DNA of 64,000 nt from assembly GCF_024499055.1 (NCBI RefSeq), contig NZ_CP071249.1, forward strand, positions 1,915,001-1,979,000, read 5' to 3'. The notes beneath the pieces were generated by a model. The model ran no database searches and was not told the DNA's origin. It was given only the letters and a program-made list of their open reading frames with translations. The translations under genes were made by a program, and so were the position numbers. The DNA comes from Turicibacter bilis (GTDB lineage: Bacteria; Bacillota_I; Bacilli_A; MOL361; Turicibacteraceae). This document shows positions 29,798-39,826 of the stretch, one piece after another (positions within the stretch are counted from its first letter, which is position 1; each line of letters starts with the position of its first letter).

Positions 29798-30355
29798 ATG
29801 GATGATCAGAAGATTAAATCAGCGATGAAGTTACAACTCGATTCACTTGAAATGGATAAACAACTAAAAGAAAAGACGTTGCGTTATATTATGAATGAGA
29901 AACCAATGCTAACGTCTCGATTAAGCTGGAGATGGATGAATAGTGGATTAGGATTCGTTGCTGTTTGTTTGATGGCATTTATTTTAATTCCAAAAGTGGA
30001 ATCAACCAATCATTCATTAAACCTTATTTCTACCTTAAATGATGACTTGAGTGTCAATACTCGTCAGGTAGAAACTCCACTTGACACACTAAAAATGGTT
30101 ATGGATCAACTAAATCTAACTTATAGGATTGGAACCCCTCATATTGAAACATCTTATACCGTAACACCAATCATCGTGGATGATGTTAAAGGTTACTATG
30201 TTGAATTATCCACAACTGTGGATAACTTTGATGTGTGTTCTCAAACTTCATTGCAAGTCATTCGATTAGGTGAAAAAAGTTTATTCTTGTATGCTGATAT
30301 GCAGGATGAACTGGTTGAATCATTAATAGCAAATTACACCATTCTTTGTAGATAG
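29798..30355 (+). CDS. probable membrane anti-sigma factor
   Basis: A 185-residue single-pass membrane protein: a cytosolic helical N-terminus (1-45), a membrane helix at about 50-66, and an extracytoplasmic domain of about 115 residues. Position right after the ECF gene and this topology are typical of anti-sigma factors, but no zinc-binding HxxxCxxC motif is present, so the assignment is by context. Confidence 0.6.
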   Translation: MDDQKIKSAMKLQLDSLEMDKQLKEKTLRYIMNEKPMLTSRLSWRWMNSGLGFVAVCLMAFILIPKVESTNHSLNLISTLNDDLSVNTRQVETPLDTLKMVMDQLNLTYRIGTPHIETSYTVTPIIVDDVKGYYVELSTTVDNFDVCSQTSLQVIRLGEKSLFLYADMQDELVESLIANYTILCR

Positions 30356-30382
30356 GGTTATCCACAAATCCACAAGAGCAAA

Positions 30383-30410
30383 AAAACCACTCAACTAGTT
30401 GAGTGGTTTT
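30383..30410. terminator. bidirectional palindromic terminator
   Basis: A perfect 28-base palindrome, AAAACCACTCAACT and its complement, flanked by A/T runs, between convergent genes. It encodes the last residues and stop of hflX on the minus strand. Confidence 0.85.
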
Positions 30411-31660
30411 ACTTTATATTCAGCTAAGCGATGTGCATCATGCTCAGAACATTCAACGGTAATTAACGTTCCATTTTCTAAATACTCTGTGTCAAAAACA
30501 TTCGCATGTTCATTTAGGTAAGAAACGAGATTTCCGCGATCGTAAGGAATTAAAAAGCTAGCTTTTACATAGTGTTGGAAAATGTGTGATTTAATACAAT
30601 CGATTAAGGTATCAATATTCGTTAAGTTTTTAGCTGAAATACGAACGGCCTCTTTTGTACTAGGTGTGAATTCATCTTCGACAAGATCAGCCTTATTGTA
30701 GACATATACCATTGGAGTTTCTTTAACTCCTAATTCATCAAGCACTTTATTCGTGATTTCAATCTGAGTTTGGAACTCTGGATGTGATAAGTCTACCACG
30801 TGAAGTAATAAGTCAGCTTCTGTTACCTCTTCTAGTGTTGAACGGAATGCTTTGACTAACTGGTGAGGCAGTTTACTAACGAATCCAACCGTATCTGTTA
30901 ATAAAAATTGTTTATTATCTGGTAGTTGAATGTGTCGAGTTGATGTTTCAAGTGTCGCGAACAGCATGTTTTTCTCGAAAACAGATTTTTCTGATTGAGC
31001 ATTTGAAACAGTCAGTAAAGCATTCATTGTTGTTGACTTACCGGCATTCGTATAACCAACTAAAGCAACGACTGGCGTTGAGTTGCGTTTACGAAGTTTA
31101 CGTTGATTTTGACGGGCAAGAACGAGAGAGTCTAATTCTTTGTTTAGTTTATGAACTTGTTCTTCAATACGACGACGATCAAGTTCTAATTTCTTTTCCC
31201 CTGGCCCTTTTGATCCGATTCCACCGGCTTGTCTCGATAAGGAAGCATTAAGTCCAATTAAACGAGGCATCATATATTTAAGCTGAGCCACTTCAACTTG
31301 AAGTTGTGCTTCACGCGTTTTAGCACGGCTTGCGAAGATATCTAAAATTAAAATTGTACGGTCAATGACTTTACATTGTAGTCCATGCTCAAGGTTACGA
31401 ATTTGCGATGGGGATAATTCATCATTAAAGATGACAAGATTAGCATCATTTTGTTCAACAAGTAAAGCAACCTCGTCAACTTTTCCTGTTCCAATATAGC
31501 AAGCTGGGTTCACACGTTCAAGTTTTTGCGTTAGAACGCCAACGACTTGAACGGAGCATGCTTCAGCTAGATTTTTTAATTCTTCCACGCTATAGTCGAA
31601 ATTTTTATCATTATTTAAATCGACTCCAACTAAGATGGCGCGTTGAATGATTTCTTCCAT
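30395..31660 (-). CDS. hflX: ribosome-associated GTPase HflX
   Basis: A GTPase that binds 50S subunits and can split stalled ribosomes. The 421-residue protein has the N-terminal HflX domain with the nucleotide-binding glycine-rich segment (GGIGSKGPGEKKLELDRRRI), a coiled linker, then the G domain with G1 GYTNAGKST, G3 DTVGF and G4 NKAD. ATG 31660 has GAGGTGATGAA upstream. Length is normal. Confidence 0.95.
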   Translation of the reverse strand: MEEIIQRAILVGVDLNNDKNFDYSVEELKNLAEACSVQVVGVLTQKLERVNPACYIGTGKVDEVALLVEQNDANLVIFNDELSPSQIRNLEHGLQCKVIDRTILILDIFASRAKTREAQLQVEVAQLKYMMPRLIGLNASLSRQAGGIGSKGPGEKKLELDRRRIEEQVHKLNKELDSLVLARQNQRKLRKRNSTPVVALVGYTNAGKSTTMNALLTVSNAQSEKSVFEKNMLFATLETSTRHIQLPDNKQFLLTDTVGFVSKLPHQLVKAFRSTLEEVTEADLLLHVVDLSHPEFQTQIEITNKVLDELGVKETPMVYVYNKADLVEDEFTPSTKEAVRISAKNLTNIDTLIDCIKSHIFQHYVKASFLIPYDRGNLVSYLNEHANVFDTEYLENGTLITVECSEHDAHRLAEYKVKPLN

Positions 31661-31892
31661 TTCATCACCTCAGGTCATATTTTCAAAAACTACTATAAGT
31701 TTACTAGAAAAAAGGTAAAATAGAAATATTATCGTAAATTTAAGTGAGTTTACTAGTCCTCATATAGTTTGATATCGCTCTATTATATTGTATGCGTTTG
31801 GATGAAAAAGATTTATCTCTTGCTAGGATATCTGATTGAGTTATGTGATAATTAAAGATAGAAATTAATATAGTTTATAAGGAGGGCATTTT

Positions 31893-33281
31893 ATGGCGAA
31901 AGCAAGAACAAAAACATCATTTTTCTGTCAGCAATGTGGGACAGAAAGTTTAAAATGGGTCGGAAGATGTCCAGGTTGTGGCGAATGGAATACGATGGTG
32001 GAGGAATTAAAGCCCACAAAGGCAGAACAGCGCCGTGGCTTTGTAGCAAGTGAAAGTATGGCAAAACCTCAACGTCTACAAGAGATAGAAACAAAAGAGG
32101 AAGCACGTATTCAGACATCAATGAGTGAGCTTAACCGTGTTCTTGGTGGTGGAATTGTTCGTGGATCACTTGTTCTGTGTGGGGGTGAGCCTGGGATTGG
32201 GAAATCAACACTACTTTTACAAACGGCACAAGATTTAGCGCATAAAAATGTTCAAGTATTATATGTTTCAGGAGAAGAATCTGCTCGTCAAATTAAACTT
32301 CGTGCTGAGCGTTTAGGAGTAAGTAGCGAGCACTTATATATTTACGCAGAAACAGATTTAACTTTAATTGAACGTCAAATTCAACAGTTAAAACCAGAGT
32401 TTGTCATTATCGACTCGATTCAGACGATTCATATGCCAGAGGTAACATCGGCACCTGGGAGTGTCTCGCAAGTTCGTGAATGTACGGCCCAATTGATGAA
32501 AATTGCTAAAATTGGTGGAATTTCAGTCTTTATTGTCGGACATGTGACGAAAGATGGAAATATCGCTGGGCCACGTTTACTCGAGCATATGGTGGATACT
32601 GTCTTATATTTTGAAGGAGATCGTCATCATACGTATCGTATTTTACGAGCGGTTAAAAACCGATTCGGTTCAACGAATGAGATTGGAATCTTTGATATGA
32701 AAGAAGAGGGGCTTGATGAAGTGACGAATGCCTCAGAGGTCTTCTTAGAAGATCGCACGAAAGGATTACCAGGAACGGCGATTATGGCCTCAATTGAAGG
32801 AACACGTCCAATCTTAGTTGAGATTCAATCATTATTAACGCCGACTTCATTTGGTAATCCAAAACGAATGGCATCTGGAGTGGATCATAATCGTGTATCT
32901 TTGATTTTAGCTGTGCTTGAAAAACGTATGGGATTCTTCTTACAAAATCAAGATACATATGTAAAAGTAACTGGTGGTGTAAAGTTAGATGAACCGGCTG
33001 TCGATTTAGCGATTGTGGCAAGTATTGTTTCAAGTTATAAAGATAAGATGACGCCAAGTGGCGATGTATATATGGGAGAGGTTGGATTAACGGGTGAAAT
33101 TCGACGTGTGTCTCGTATTGAAGAGCGTGTGAAAGAAGCGAAAAAACTTGGGTTTACGCGCGCAATTATTCCAAAGAAAAATATAGGTGGATGGACAGCT
33201 CCAAAAGGAATGGAGATTGTTGGGGTTGATACCATTTCGGATGCACTTAAAGCAATGTTTAAAGATGATTTGAAGTTCTAG
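31893..33281 (+). CDS. radA: DNA repair protein RadA
   Basis: RecA-like helicase that promotes branch migration in recombination. The 462-residue protein has a C4 zinc finger (Cys12, 15, 26, 29), Walker [10 protein letters not shown] (98-106), the RadA-specific KNRFG motif and a C-terminal Lon-like domain. ATG 31893 follows AAGGAGGG. The next genes start 30 bases later in the same direction. Confidence 0.96.
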   Translation: MAKARTKTSFFCQQCGTESLKWVGRCPGCGEWNTMVEELKPTKAEQRRGFVASESMAKPQRLQEIETKEEARIQTSMSELNRVLGGGIVRGSLVLCGGEPGIGKSTLLLQTAQDLAHKNVQVLYVSGEESARQIKLRAERLGVSSEHLYIYAETDLTLIERQIQQLKPEFVIIDSIQTIHMPEVTSAPGSVSQVRECTAQLMKIAKIGGISVFIVGHVTKDGNIAGPRLLEHMVDTVLYFEGDRHHTYRILRAVKNRFGSTNEIGIFDMKEEGLDEVTNASEVFLEDRTKGLPGTAIMASIEGTRPILVEIQSLLTPTSFGNPKRMASGVDHNRVSLILAVLEKRMGFFLQNQDTYVKVTGGVKLDEPAVDLAIVASIVSSYKDKMTPSGDVYMGEVGLTGEIRRVSRIEERVKEAKKLGFTRAIIPKKNIGGWTAPKGMEIVGVDTISDALKAMFKDDLKF

Positions 33282-33313
33282 TCGTAGCCAGCTTATTGAA
33301 GGGGGCGACGGAT

Positions 33314-34147
33314 TTGGGAGTATGGAATTTTTTAAAGCGTGTCTTTTGGTTGATGATAACAGCAATTATGGTACTTATTCTTGTTAGTTTAATTCCATTA
33401 TCATTTAAGGAAAGAATAGAAAGTGACGAAAGCGATGAGGTAATCCCATCGCTTTCGTCGTCATTAATCAATGATGAGTCATCTCAGACGTATTTTAATA
33501 TTTCAATTAAAATGAATGTTTCACAAATTAGTGAGAGTTTATCACAATTAAATGTATTAGTTCAACAGGGATCGGGGACGGTGATGTCATCTAGTTTAGT
33601 AGCAATAGATCAAATGTTGGAAAGCTACATGGGTTCATGTATCTTAGAAATTGAGTCAACAGAGGTGGAAGAATTTTTACAGCAGGTTGAGCTCATAGGG
33701 CAAATTACTCAGATGGAGACATATACTAATAGTGAAGTCTTAGTAACGGAAGATATAGACAGTTGGTTGTCAAATTTAAGTATGCAGCAATCAAAATATC
33801 AGACACTCCTTTTGGAGGCAGAGACCGTTAGCGACATTATCAAACTGGAAGAAGAATTAGCACGAGTTCAAGTAGAGATGGATAAATGGTCTGCCTTGAA
33901 AGCTCAAGATGAAGTTGCGAGAAATAAGGTGACGATAGTCTTTGAACTGAAAGAGGGAGAAATCTATGATGATTCAAGATGGGGAGTTATGATTCAAAAT
34001 GAGCTTTCGGTTCAATTAAATCGAATTATTCAAGTGACACGATGGCTAGTAGTTAAATTACTTGGGCTAGTTCCGTATGGCGTCATTTTATTCGTGTTGA
34101 TCCTTATCATGCGATGTTTATTTAAGGGGCGTAAACGAAAACCATGA
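33314..34147 (+). CDS. DUF4349-like membrane protein
   Basis: About 277 residues: an N-terminal membrane helix (about 8-28), an extracytoplasmic region with the DUF4349 core (coiled coil around ETVSDIIKLEEELARVQVEMDKW), and a C-terminal membrane helix (about 245-268) with a basic tail (KGRKRKP). Function is unknown. I prefer TTG 33314, since AAGGGGG lies 7 bases before it; TTG 33296 is possible but precedes that site. Confidence 0.65.
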   Translation: MGVWNFLKRVFWLMITAIMVLILVSLIPLSFKERIESDESDEVIPSLSSSLINDESSQTYFNISIKMNVSQISESLSQLNVLVQQGSGTVMSSSLVAIDQMLESYMGSCILEIESTEVEEFLQQVELIGQITQMETYTNSEVLVTEDIDSWLSNLSMQQSKYQTLLLEAETVSDIIKLEEELARVQVEMDKWSALKAQDEVARNKVTIVFELKEGEIYDDSRWGVMIQNELSVQLNRIIQVTRWLVVKLLGLVPYGVILFVLILIMRCLFKGRKRKP

Positions 34148-34162
34148 AAGAGGTGGTAAAGA

Positions 34163-35182
34163 GTGAAGAAATGGTTGGTTAGTGGGTGTGTACTACTCAT
34201 CATCTTATTTGGATGTTTACAAATCTGGCAAGGTAAACATTCTATGACGATAGAGGGATTGGTTCTTCAAGTTGACCCAAATTCGGTATTATTATCTCAA
34301 AAAAAGGAGATTAGCTCAGAAGACTTAGTAAAGACGTATGAGGAATGGATGGATGGGGACTATGATGTCATTTTTGTTTCAAATGTCGAAGGTGTTGAAG
34401 TTGGAATGATATTACGTGTGATTATTGAAGAGACGATGACAACAAGTTATCCAGCCCAGACCCAAGCTAAATCATATGAGATTTTAAATCAGCTTCAAAT
34501 TCCGACAGATGAATCTGATGAGATGATCATGGCTCCAGAAAATCCGTATAATCAAGAGTTACTTGATATTTTTCCTAAAATGGTCGATATGTATCAATTA
34601 TTTAATGGATATGCGGAATATGGCCACTTTCAAACACTGAAAACAGCTCAAGAATGTGGTTCTGTCTTTCAGATCATATTTGATGGGATGATGACGGATG
34701 GGTATGGAGAAAGCGAATCTCGAGTATTCCAATTAACTTATGAAATTACCAATCAAGCCGTTATTGAACATATTTATAATGAAGATCCGTATAATCAGCT
34801 AAAAGATGAAAGACTATTAAATTCGATTATACCTAATAAAGTTTTATTAAAATTACCGCTTGAAGTCGGAAATAGTTGGACAGAAAAATTCAGTTATCAG
34901 GAGAAAGAGTATACAGCAATGACAGAGATTGTTCGGATTGACACGAATGAAGATGGAAAATTAACGTATGAAACATTGACAACCGTAGCAGGTATAGAGG
35001 GAGATTATAATGGATGTTATAAAGAAACTCGAGTATTTACTACCGGTAGCGGGATGACCTCGTTTAGTAGTTTCTTTGCATTTGAATCAACAGGCACGGA
35101 TGATGAAGATTTCGAGCAGGCAGAAGATTTATATCTTTTTGGTTATTCATTATCGGCTGAAAATATTATTATTGAAGAATAA
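34163..35182 (+). CDS. hypothetical exported protein with DUF3221-like N-terminus
   Basis: A 339-residue protein starting GTG 34163 (GAGGTGG upstream) with a signal peptide ending LFGC, possibly a lipobox. Residues about 28-90 (EGLVLQVDPNSVLLS.. VIFVSNVEGVEVGMILRV) resemble DUF3221. The rest is unrecognised and beta rich. It lies 15 bases after the DUF4349-like gene and is probably co-transcribed with it and possibly with radA. Confidence 0.55.
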   Translation: MKKWLVSGCVLLIILFGCLQIWQGKHSMTIEGLVLQVDPNSVLLSQKKEISSEDLVKTYEEWMDGDYDVIFVSNVEGVEVGMILRVIIEETMTTSYPAQTQAKSYEILNQLQIPTDESDEMIMAPENPYNQELLDIFPKMVDMYQLFNGYAEYGHFQTLKTAQECGSVFQIIFDGMMTDGYGESESRVFQLTYEITNQAVIEHIYNEDPYNQLKDERLLNSIIPNKVLLKLPLEVGNSWTEKFSYQEKEYTAMTEIVRIDTNEDGKLTYETLTTVAGIEGDYNGCYKETRVFTTGSGMTSFSSFFAFESTGTDDEDFEQAEDLYLFGYSLSAENIIIEE

Positions 35183-35213
35183 AAAAACGACCAAGTGACC
35201 TTGGTCGTTTTTG
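35183..35213. terminator. bidirectional terminator
   Basis: AAAAACGACCAAG/CTTGGTCGTTTTT stem between convergent genes. Confidence 0.88.
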
Positions 35214-35214
35214 A

Positions 35215-36435
35215 TTAAGCAATCGTCTGTTCAAAAGCTGGTTCGTTGTTAATGACACTAGATTTTTTAGAAAAGACTATTTTAAGTAGGACGGGAGTAA
35301 TAACTGTTGTCACAACAACCATAATTACGATTGGTCCAAAGAAGACAGTTCCCATTAATCCAAAGGCTGAACCTTTACTAGCCACGATGAGGGCAACTTC
35401 TCCCCTTGAAACCATTCCTGTTCCAATTTGAATGGCTTCTTTAGTAGTATAGCGACACAGCTTAGCACCAAGTCCACAACCTAATATTTTTGTTAAGATA
35501 GCCATGATAACTAAAGCAACTGAGAAGGCGACTAAAGCCGGTGTCATTTCTGGAATAACAACTTTAATTCCGATACTTGCGAAGAAGATAGGTGATAATA
35601 ACATATAAGCCGTCGTTTCAAAACGATTCATGATGTAATGTTTACGAGGTGTGTTTGATAAAACTAACCCTGCCATGAATGCTCCAGTAATATCAGCTAC
35701 TCCGAAGAAATGTTCAGCACAGAATGATAATAATAAACAGAAGACGAATGATAAAACAACGAATCGTCTGAGATCCATATTATATCGGTTCATGCTGTGT
35801 TCCATTGCTCTAGAGAATAAGAATCCGGCAAATCCACCCACAATAAAGAATAATACGATTTTAATCAATACAAGTCCGATACTCACATCTGTACTTGTTG
35901 AACTTGTTACGACAGTTAAGGCGATGACTCCTAAAATATCATCGATGATGGCGGCACCTAAAATTGCATTACCAGCACGAGTATTTAATTTTCCGAGTTC
36001 TTTTAATGTTTCAACCGTAATACTCACCGATGTCGCAGTAAGAATAATTCCGATAAAGATATTTTGTAATAGCGGTGCAGCAGTTGCATCTGAGATTCCG
36101 CCTTTATTAAATATTGAAGCAAGAGCGAATCCACCAGCTAGGGGAATAATCATCCCTAGGATAGCAATCACAATCGAAGCTTTTCCTGTCTTTTTCAATT
36201 CTTTAATATCTGTTTCGAGCCCTGCCGTAAACATTAAAACAATCACGCCTAGTTCAGCAACTTGGAGAATAAAGTCTGTTTCATGTAAAATGTTTAAACA
36301 AGCCGGGCCGAGTAATAATCCTGCCAACAAGGCACCTACAACCTGTGGTAATTGAATTTTTTTAGTTAGTAATCCGAGTAGCTTTGTACTCATTAAAATT
36401 AAAGCAATGTCAAATAGAAATTCGTAAGACAACAT
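35215..36435 (-). CDS. Kef-type cation:proton antiporter (CPA2)
   Basis: A 406-residue integral membrane protein with about 12 hydrophobic segments, matching Na+/H+ exchanger domains of the CPA2/Kef family (GALLAGLLLGPACLNIL, AAIIDDILGVIALTVV with the conserved Asp pair, GMVSRGEVALIVASKG). It lacks the C-terminal TrkA-N regulatory domain, so it is the minimal transporter. Ion specificity is unknown. ATG 36435 has AGGAGGGAG upstream. Divergent from the next gene. Confidence 0.85.
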   Translation of the reverse strand: MLSYEFLFDIALILMSTKLLGLLTKKIQLPQVVGALLAGLLLGPACLNILHETDFILQVAELGVIVLMFTAGLETDIKELKKTGKASIVIAILGMIIPLAGGFALASIFNKGGISDATAAPLLQNIFIGIILTATSVSITVETLKELGKLNTRAGNAILGAAIIDDILGVIALTVVTSSTSTDVSIGLVLIKIVLFFIVGGFAGFLFSRAMEHSMNRYNMDLRRFVVLSFVFCLLLSFCAEHFFGVADITGAFMAGLVLSNTPRKHYIMNRFETTAYMLLSPIFFASIGIKVVIPEMTPALVAFSVALVIMAILTKILGCGLGAKLCRYTTKEAIQIGTGMVSRGEVALIVASKGSAFGLMGTVFFGPIVIMVVVTTVITPVLLKIVFSKKSSVINNEPAFEQTIA

Positions 36436-36640
36436 TGTTTCTACTCCCTCCTAGTTTTTTCACATTGACAAATTATACTCTTATATACAATAATTTACAA
36501 TTAAAAAGACAAATTAAAAGCGGTTTTATTTTGAAAATTTTACCGTTATTCAATATAATTAATTTTTGCTTTAATGATTATAATTTTTATGAAAAAATAA
36601 AAAATAGGCGAACCATTAATTTTCAGAGTTTAAAAATGAT

Positions 36641-36669
36641 TTGACTTTCTAATTGTTGTCTGTTAAATT
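36641..36669 (+). promoter_or_regulatory. promoter of the FUSC-family gene
   Basis: TTGACT (36641-36646), a 17-base spacer and TAAATT (36664-36669). The rest of the divergent gap is very AT-rich with no other clear feature. Confidence 0.5.
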
Positions 36670-36704
36670 ATTCAATATTAAATTTTTTGGGGGAAGGTGG
36701 TCTA

Positions 36705-38285
36705 GTGAAACAAAAATTTATTTCAAAGACAATTATGTTTATTTTAAATTTGGTCTTTGTCATGTTTTTTCAAAATATTTTTGGAGTGACTAATAAGATG
36801 GTTGGAATTGTTGTTTTAATCATTGGATTAGCTATTACTGAAAAAGACTTAACACAAAACTTAGGCGTGTTAACTATTGAATTATTGATCATTAATTTAT
36901 TGATGGGAATTTTAAGTTATTTAACCTTATTAAATCCTATTCTAGGATTAGTAATTAATTTCTTCTTTATTTTTTATGTGACTTACGGTACCGTAGCAGG
37001 AAATAAAAAGCCGTATCATTTTTCTTTTATTTTAGGTTATTTATTTTTAACCCTGAATTCTCCTCCAACATTAAGTGAATTACCTGGACGTCTAGTTGCA
37101 TTAACTGGCGGGACGTTTATGATTGTTGGATTACAATGGGTATTTAATCGAAATACTTACACTAACATTTTAAATACACAATTAGATAGGGTACTAACCT
37201 GTTTGCATCAGCGAATGGAACGAATCGTTGCAGGAGATAATCGTAGCTATCCAGAAGAGGCGATGTCGCTTCAAGATGGAGTCAGTCAATTTATGAAAGT
37301 AACATACGATAGACGAAGTTTTAAAGGGCCGTTAACGCCAGAAAGTATGTATCGCATAACTGAAATAATTGCATTTGAAAAAATGTATTATTTATTAGAC
37401 GATGTAGCCCAAGATTATAAAGCAGGGCATATTGATAAAACAGTGCTTAATGAACTTTATACCTTTATTAAAGACCTACAAGAAGGAGATTTATCAGATG
37501 CCAACAAATTAATTAGTAAGTGGGAAAAGGACGCAATGCCCGTTTCAATCATTAATTTTAAAAAAGCAGTTCAAGTGTTACAGGGTGCCAAAAAGCAAGA
37601 ATATCCTCTTTATAAGCAGGGATTATTAAAACAATTTGTCAAGGGAATTGATAAAGAGTCATATGCTTATAAATTTTCACTTCGATTAGCTATTTTAGTT
37701 GGACTTTCGTTATTTATTGTTCAATTATTTAATCTGACTTATGGACGTTGGTTTTGTTTTACTATTCTTGCCCTTGTTCAGCCAGGATTCGAGGAGAGTC
37801 GTCAGAAAACAATTTATCGATTCCTTGGGACCTTTGTTGGTGTTATTTTATTTATTATTTTAATTAGCGTATTTAAAAATGATTCCCAGCTAGCAATGAT
37901 TGTTTTGGGTGCTTCTTATATTGGGACGTATATGAATCGTTATGATTTGAAGATGATTTTTATAACCGTTCAAGCTTTAGGGGCTGCTATTATTGGAACA
38001 ACAGGATCTATTGTGATTGGAAATCGTGTTTTTTATCTTATCATTGGGGCTTTTGTGGCATATATCGGAAATAAATTCTTGTTTACTATTCGTGAACAGG
38101 AAGTTAGTCAACATTATTTGGACTTATATGAAAAAGATAAAAAGCATTTATTACTTGATCCAAAAGATTATCCTCATTCAATGATTGTTGAAGCTTATCA
38201 TTTTCTACAAGTGGGACAAATAGAAAAAGAAAAATACCAAGAATGGTTAACGATTAGTTTTGATGCATTAGCTAAAGCTATTTAA
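36705..38285 (+). CDS. FUSC-family membrane transporter
   Basis: 526 residues with two membrane blocks (about 8-150 and 325-460) separated by a cytosolic helical region, the arrangement of FUSC/aromatic acid exporter proteins. The second block (YGRWFCFTILALVQPGFEESRQKTIYRFLGT) fits the FUSC_2 signature. Substrate unknown. GTG 36705 is the likely start (AAGGTGG upstream). It ends at a strong terminator. Confidence 0.75.
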   Translation: MKQKFISKTIMFILNLVFVMFFQNIFGVTNKMVGIVVLIIGLAITEKDLTQNLGVLTIELLIINLLMGILSYLTLLNPILGLVINFFFIFYVTYGTVAGNKKPYHFSFILGYLFLTLNSPPTLSELPGRLVALTGGTFMIVGLQWVFNRNTYTNILNTQLDRVLTCLHQRMERIVAGDNRSYPEEAMSLQDGVSQFMKVTYDRRSFKGPLTPESMYRITEIIAFEKMYYLLDDVAQDYKAGHIDKTVLNELYTFIKDLQEGDLSDANKLISKWEKDAMPVSIINFKKAVQVLQGAKKQEYPLYKQGLLKQFVKGIDKESYAYKFSLRLAILVGLSLFIVQLFNLTYGRWFCFTILALVQPGFEESRQKTIYRFLGTFVGVILFIILISVFKNDSQLAMIVLGASYIGTYMNRYDLKMIFITVQALGAAIIGTTGSIVIGNRVFYLIIGAFVAYIGNKFLFTIREQEVSQHYLDLYEKDKKHLLLDPKDYPHSMIVEAYHFLQVGQIEKEKYQEWLTISFDALAKAI

Positions 38286-38323
38286 AAAAAATCACCTCTT
38301 AATTTATTAGAGGTGATTTTTTT
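38285..38323 (+). terminator. terminator after the FUSC gene
   Basis: AAAATCACCTCT/AGAGGTGATTTT stem and a T tract. Confidence 0.88.
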
Positions 38324-38428
38324 GTATGAAAGATAGGGAAGAAGTAAAAGTTATATAGAAACTGATCATTTTTTCACCTTTTTAGCATAAATTTTAATTG
38401 TCTGAATTTTTTAAAAGAGGTTCTATAT

Positions 38429-38508
38429 GCCGTAACAGATATCTTTGATTCGTTAAAAACTAGATAAATAGTGTTCTACTAGTTTGTTAAAAAGATATTC
38501 TCTATGGC
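38429..38508 (+). other. long hairpin in the gap before glpX
   Basis: In the 430-base gap before glpX the blocks ATATCTTT (38439-38446) and AAAGATAT (38491-38498), AAACTAG (38457-38463) and CTAGTTT (38479-38485), and GCC/GGC outside them, nest into one extended stem. A second hairpin, AGGAAGC/GCTTCT, lies near 38545-38575. There is no T tract and no coding frame. The rest of the gap shows nothing, except an extended -10 TGATATAAT (38712-38720) for glpX. Confidence 0.35.
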
Positions 38509-38755
38509 TACATCTGATAGATTAAAGTTTTGCTAAATGTTTTAGGAAGCGAAAATTAATTAGGCTTCTATAAAATGAGGAAATTTTAAGTAGTTGCGAA
38601 GGTCAGCCATTTGTAAGACAGTTTAGTGTTTTTGATGGATAAGATGACTGCGGTAAGATAGTGAAAATTGTTTCAGAAATCATCGAAAGTTCAGCAATAA
38701 TTAACATTTTTTGATATAATGAGAGAGGAAATTTATCATTTAGGAGGGTTTCAAC

Positions 38756-39766
38756 ATGAGACGTGAATTAGCAATTGAGTTTTCTCGTGCCACTGAGGCA
38801 GCTGCTTTAGCAGGGTATAAATGGTTAGGACGCGGAGATAAGAACGCAGCAGATGGAGCTGCCGTACTTGCGATGCGTCACGTATTAAATGAGATTAATA
38901 TTCGCGGTGAGATTGTCATTGGTGAAGGTGAAATCGATGAAGCGCCAATGTTATATATCGGAGAGCGTGTTGGAACTGGATTTGGTGATGATGTCGATAT
39001 CGCAGTAGACCCAATTGAAGGAACACGTATGACAGCAATGGGACAAGCAAATGCGATGACAACGTTAGCCGTTGGAGAGAAAGGGTCATTCTTAAAAGCA
39101 CCAGATATGTACATGGAAAAACTCATTGTTGGTCCAAAAGCAAAAGGTGTTATTGATTTAAATTTATCATTAGAAGAAAATATTCGTCGTGTAGCAGAGG
39201 CAGTAAACAAGCCATTATCAGCTTTGACAGTGATGACACTTGCTAAACCACGTCATGATGAGCAAATTAAACAAATGCAAGCTTTAGGTGTACGTGTGTT
39301 TGCGATTCCAGATGGAGATGTTGCTGCTTCAATCTTAACTTGTATGCCATTTAGTGAAGTTGATATGGTTTATGGAATTGGTGGAGCACCAGAAGGTGTT
39401 GTTTCAGCTGCTGTTATTCGTGCTTTAGATGGAGATATGCAAGGACGTTTAGTTTTACGTAAAGATGTTAAAGGTGAAACAGAAGAAAATATTCGTATGA
39501 GTAAAGATGAAGCACGTCGTTGCGATGAAATGGGTGTTAAACCAGGTCAAATTTTAAAATTAGAAGATATGGCAAAGAGCGATAACGTGATGTTCTCAGC
39601 AACAGGAATCACAAAAGGTGATTTATTAGAAGGAATTATTTGTGAAGATGGAATGGCAACAACAGAAACATTATTAATTCGTGGGAAATCTCGTACTGTT
39701 CGTCGTATTCAATCAGTTCACTATTTAGATCGTAAAGATGATCAAATTAAAGAGATTATTTTATAA
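38756..39766 (+). CDS. glpX: fructose-1,6-bisphosphatase class II
   Basis: Hydrolyses fructose-1,6-bisphosphate to fructose-6-phosphate in gluconeogenesis. The 336-residue protein has the lithium-sensitive phosphatase motifs IGEGEIDEAPML and VDPIEGT (metal binding) and GGAPEGVVSAA. Length matches GlpX. ATG 38756 follows AGGAGGG. Here it stands alone, not in a glycerol operon. Confidence 0.95.
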   Translation: MRRELAIEFSRATEAAALAGYKWLGRGDKNAADGAAVLAMRHVLNEINIRGEIVIGEGEIDEAPMLYIGERVGTGFGDDVDIAVDPIEGTRMTAMGQANAMTTLAVGEKGSFLKAPDMYMEKLIVGPKAKGVIDLNLSLEENIRRVAEAVNKPLSALTVMTLAKPRHDEQIKQMQALGVRVFAIPDGDVAASILTCMPFSEVDMVYGIGGAPEGVVSAAVIRALDGDMQGRLVLRKDVKGETEENIRMSKDEARRCDEMGVKPGQILKLEDMAKSDNVMFSATGITKGDLLEGIICEDGMATTETLLIRGKSRTVRRIQSVHYLDRKDDQIKEIIL

Positions 39767-39826
39767 TTTTTAAAATGAAAGAGCTCCCACTGAAATGGGG
39801 GCTTATTTATTATCAGAGGTGTAAAG

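Noticed and set aside
35651-36355. 234-codon open frame on the + strand inside the Kef antiporter gene
   Set aside because: It is the exact antisense of a well-supported membrane transporter, has no ribosome site and an odd composition (Asn/Pro/Thr rich), typical of a shadow frame.
36384-36644. 86-codon + strand frame in the divergent gap before the FUSC gene
   Set aside because: Overlaps the start of the Kef gene in antisense, no ribosome site, AT-rich low-complexity protein; the promoter of the FUSC gene overlaps its end.
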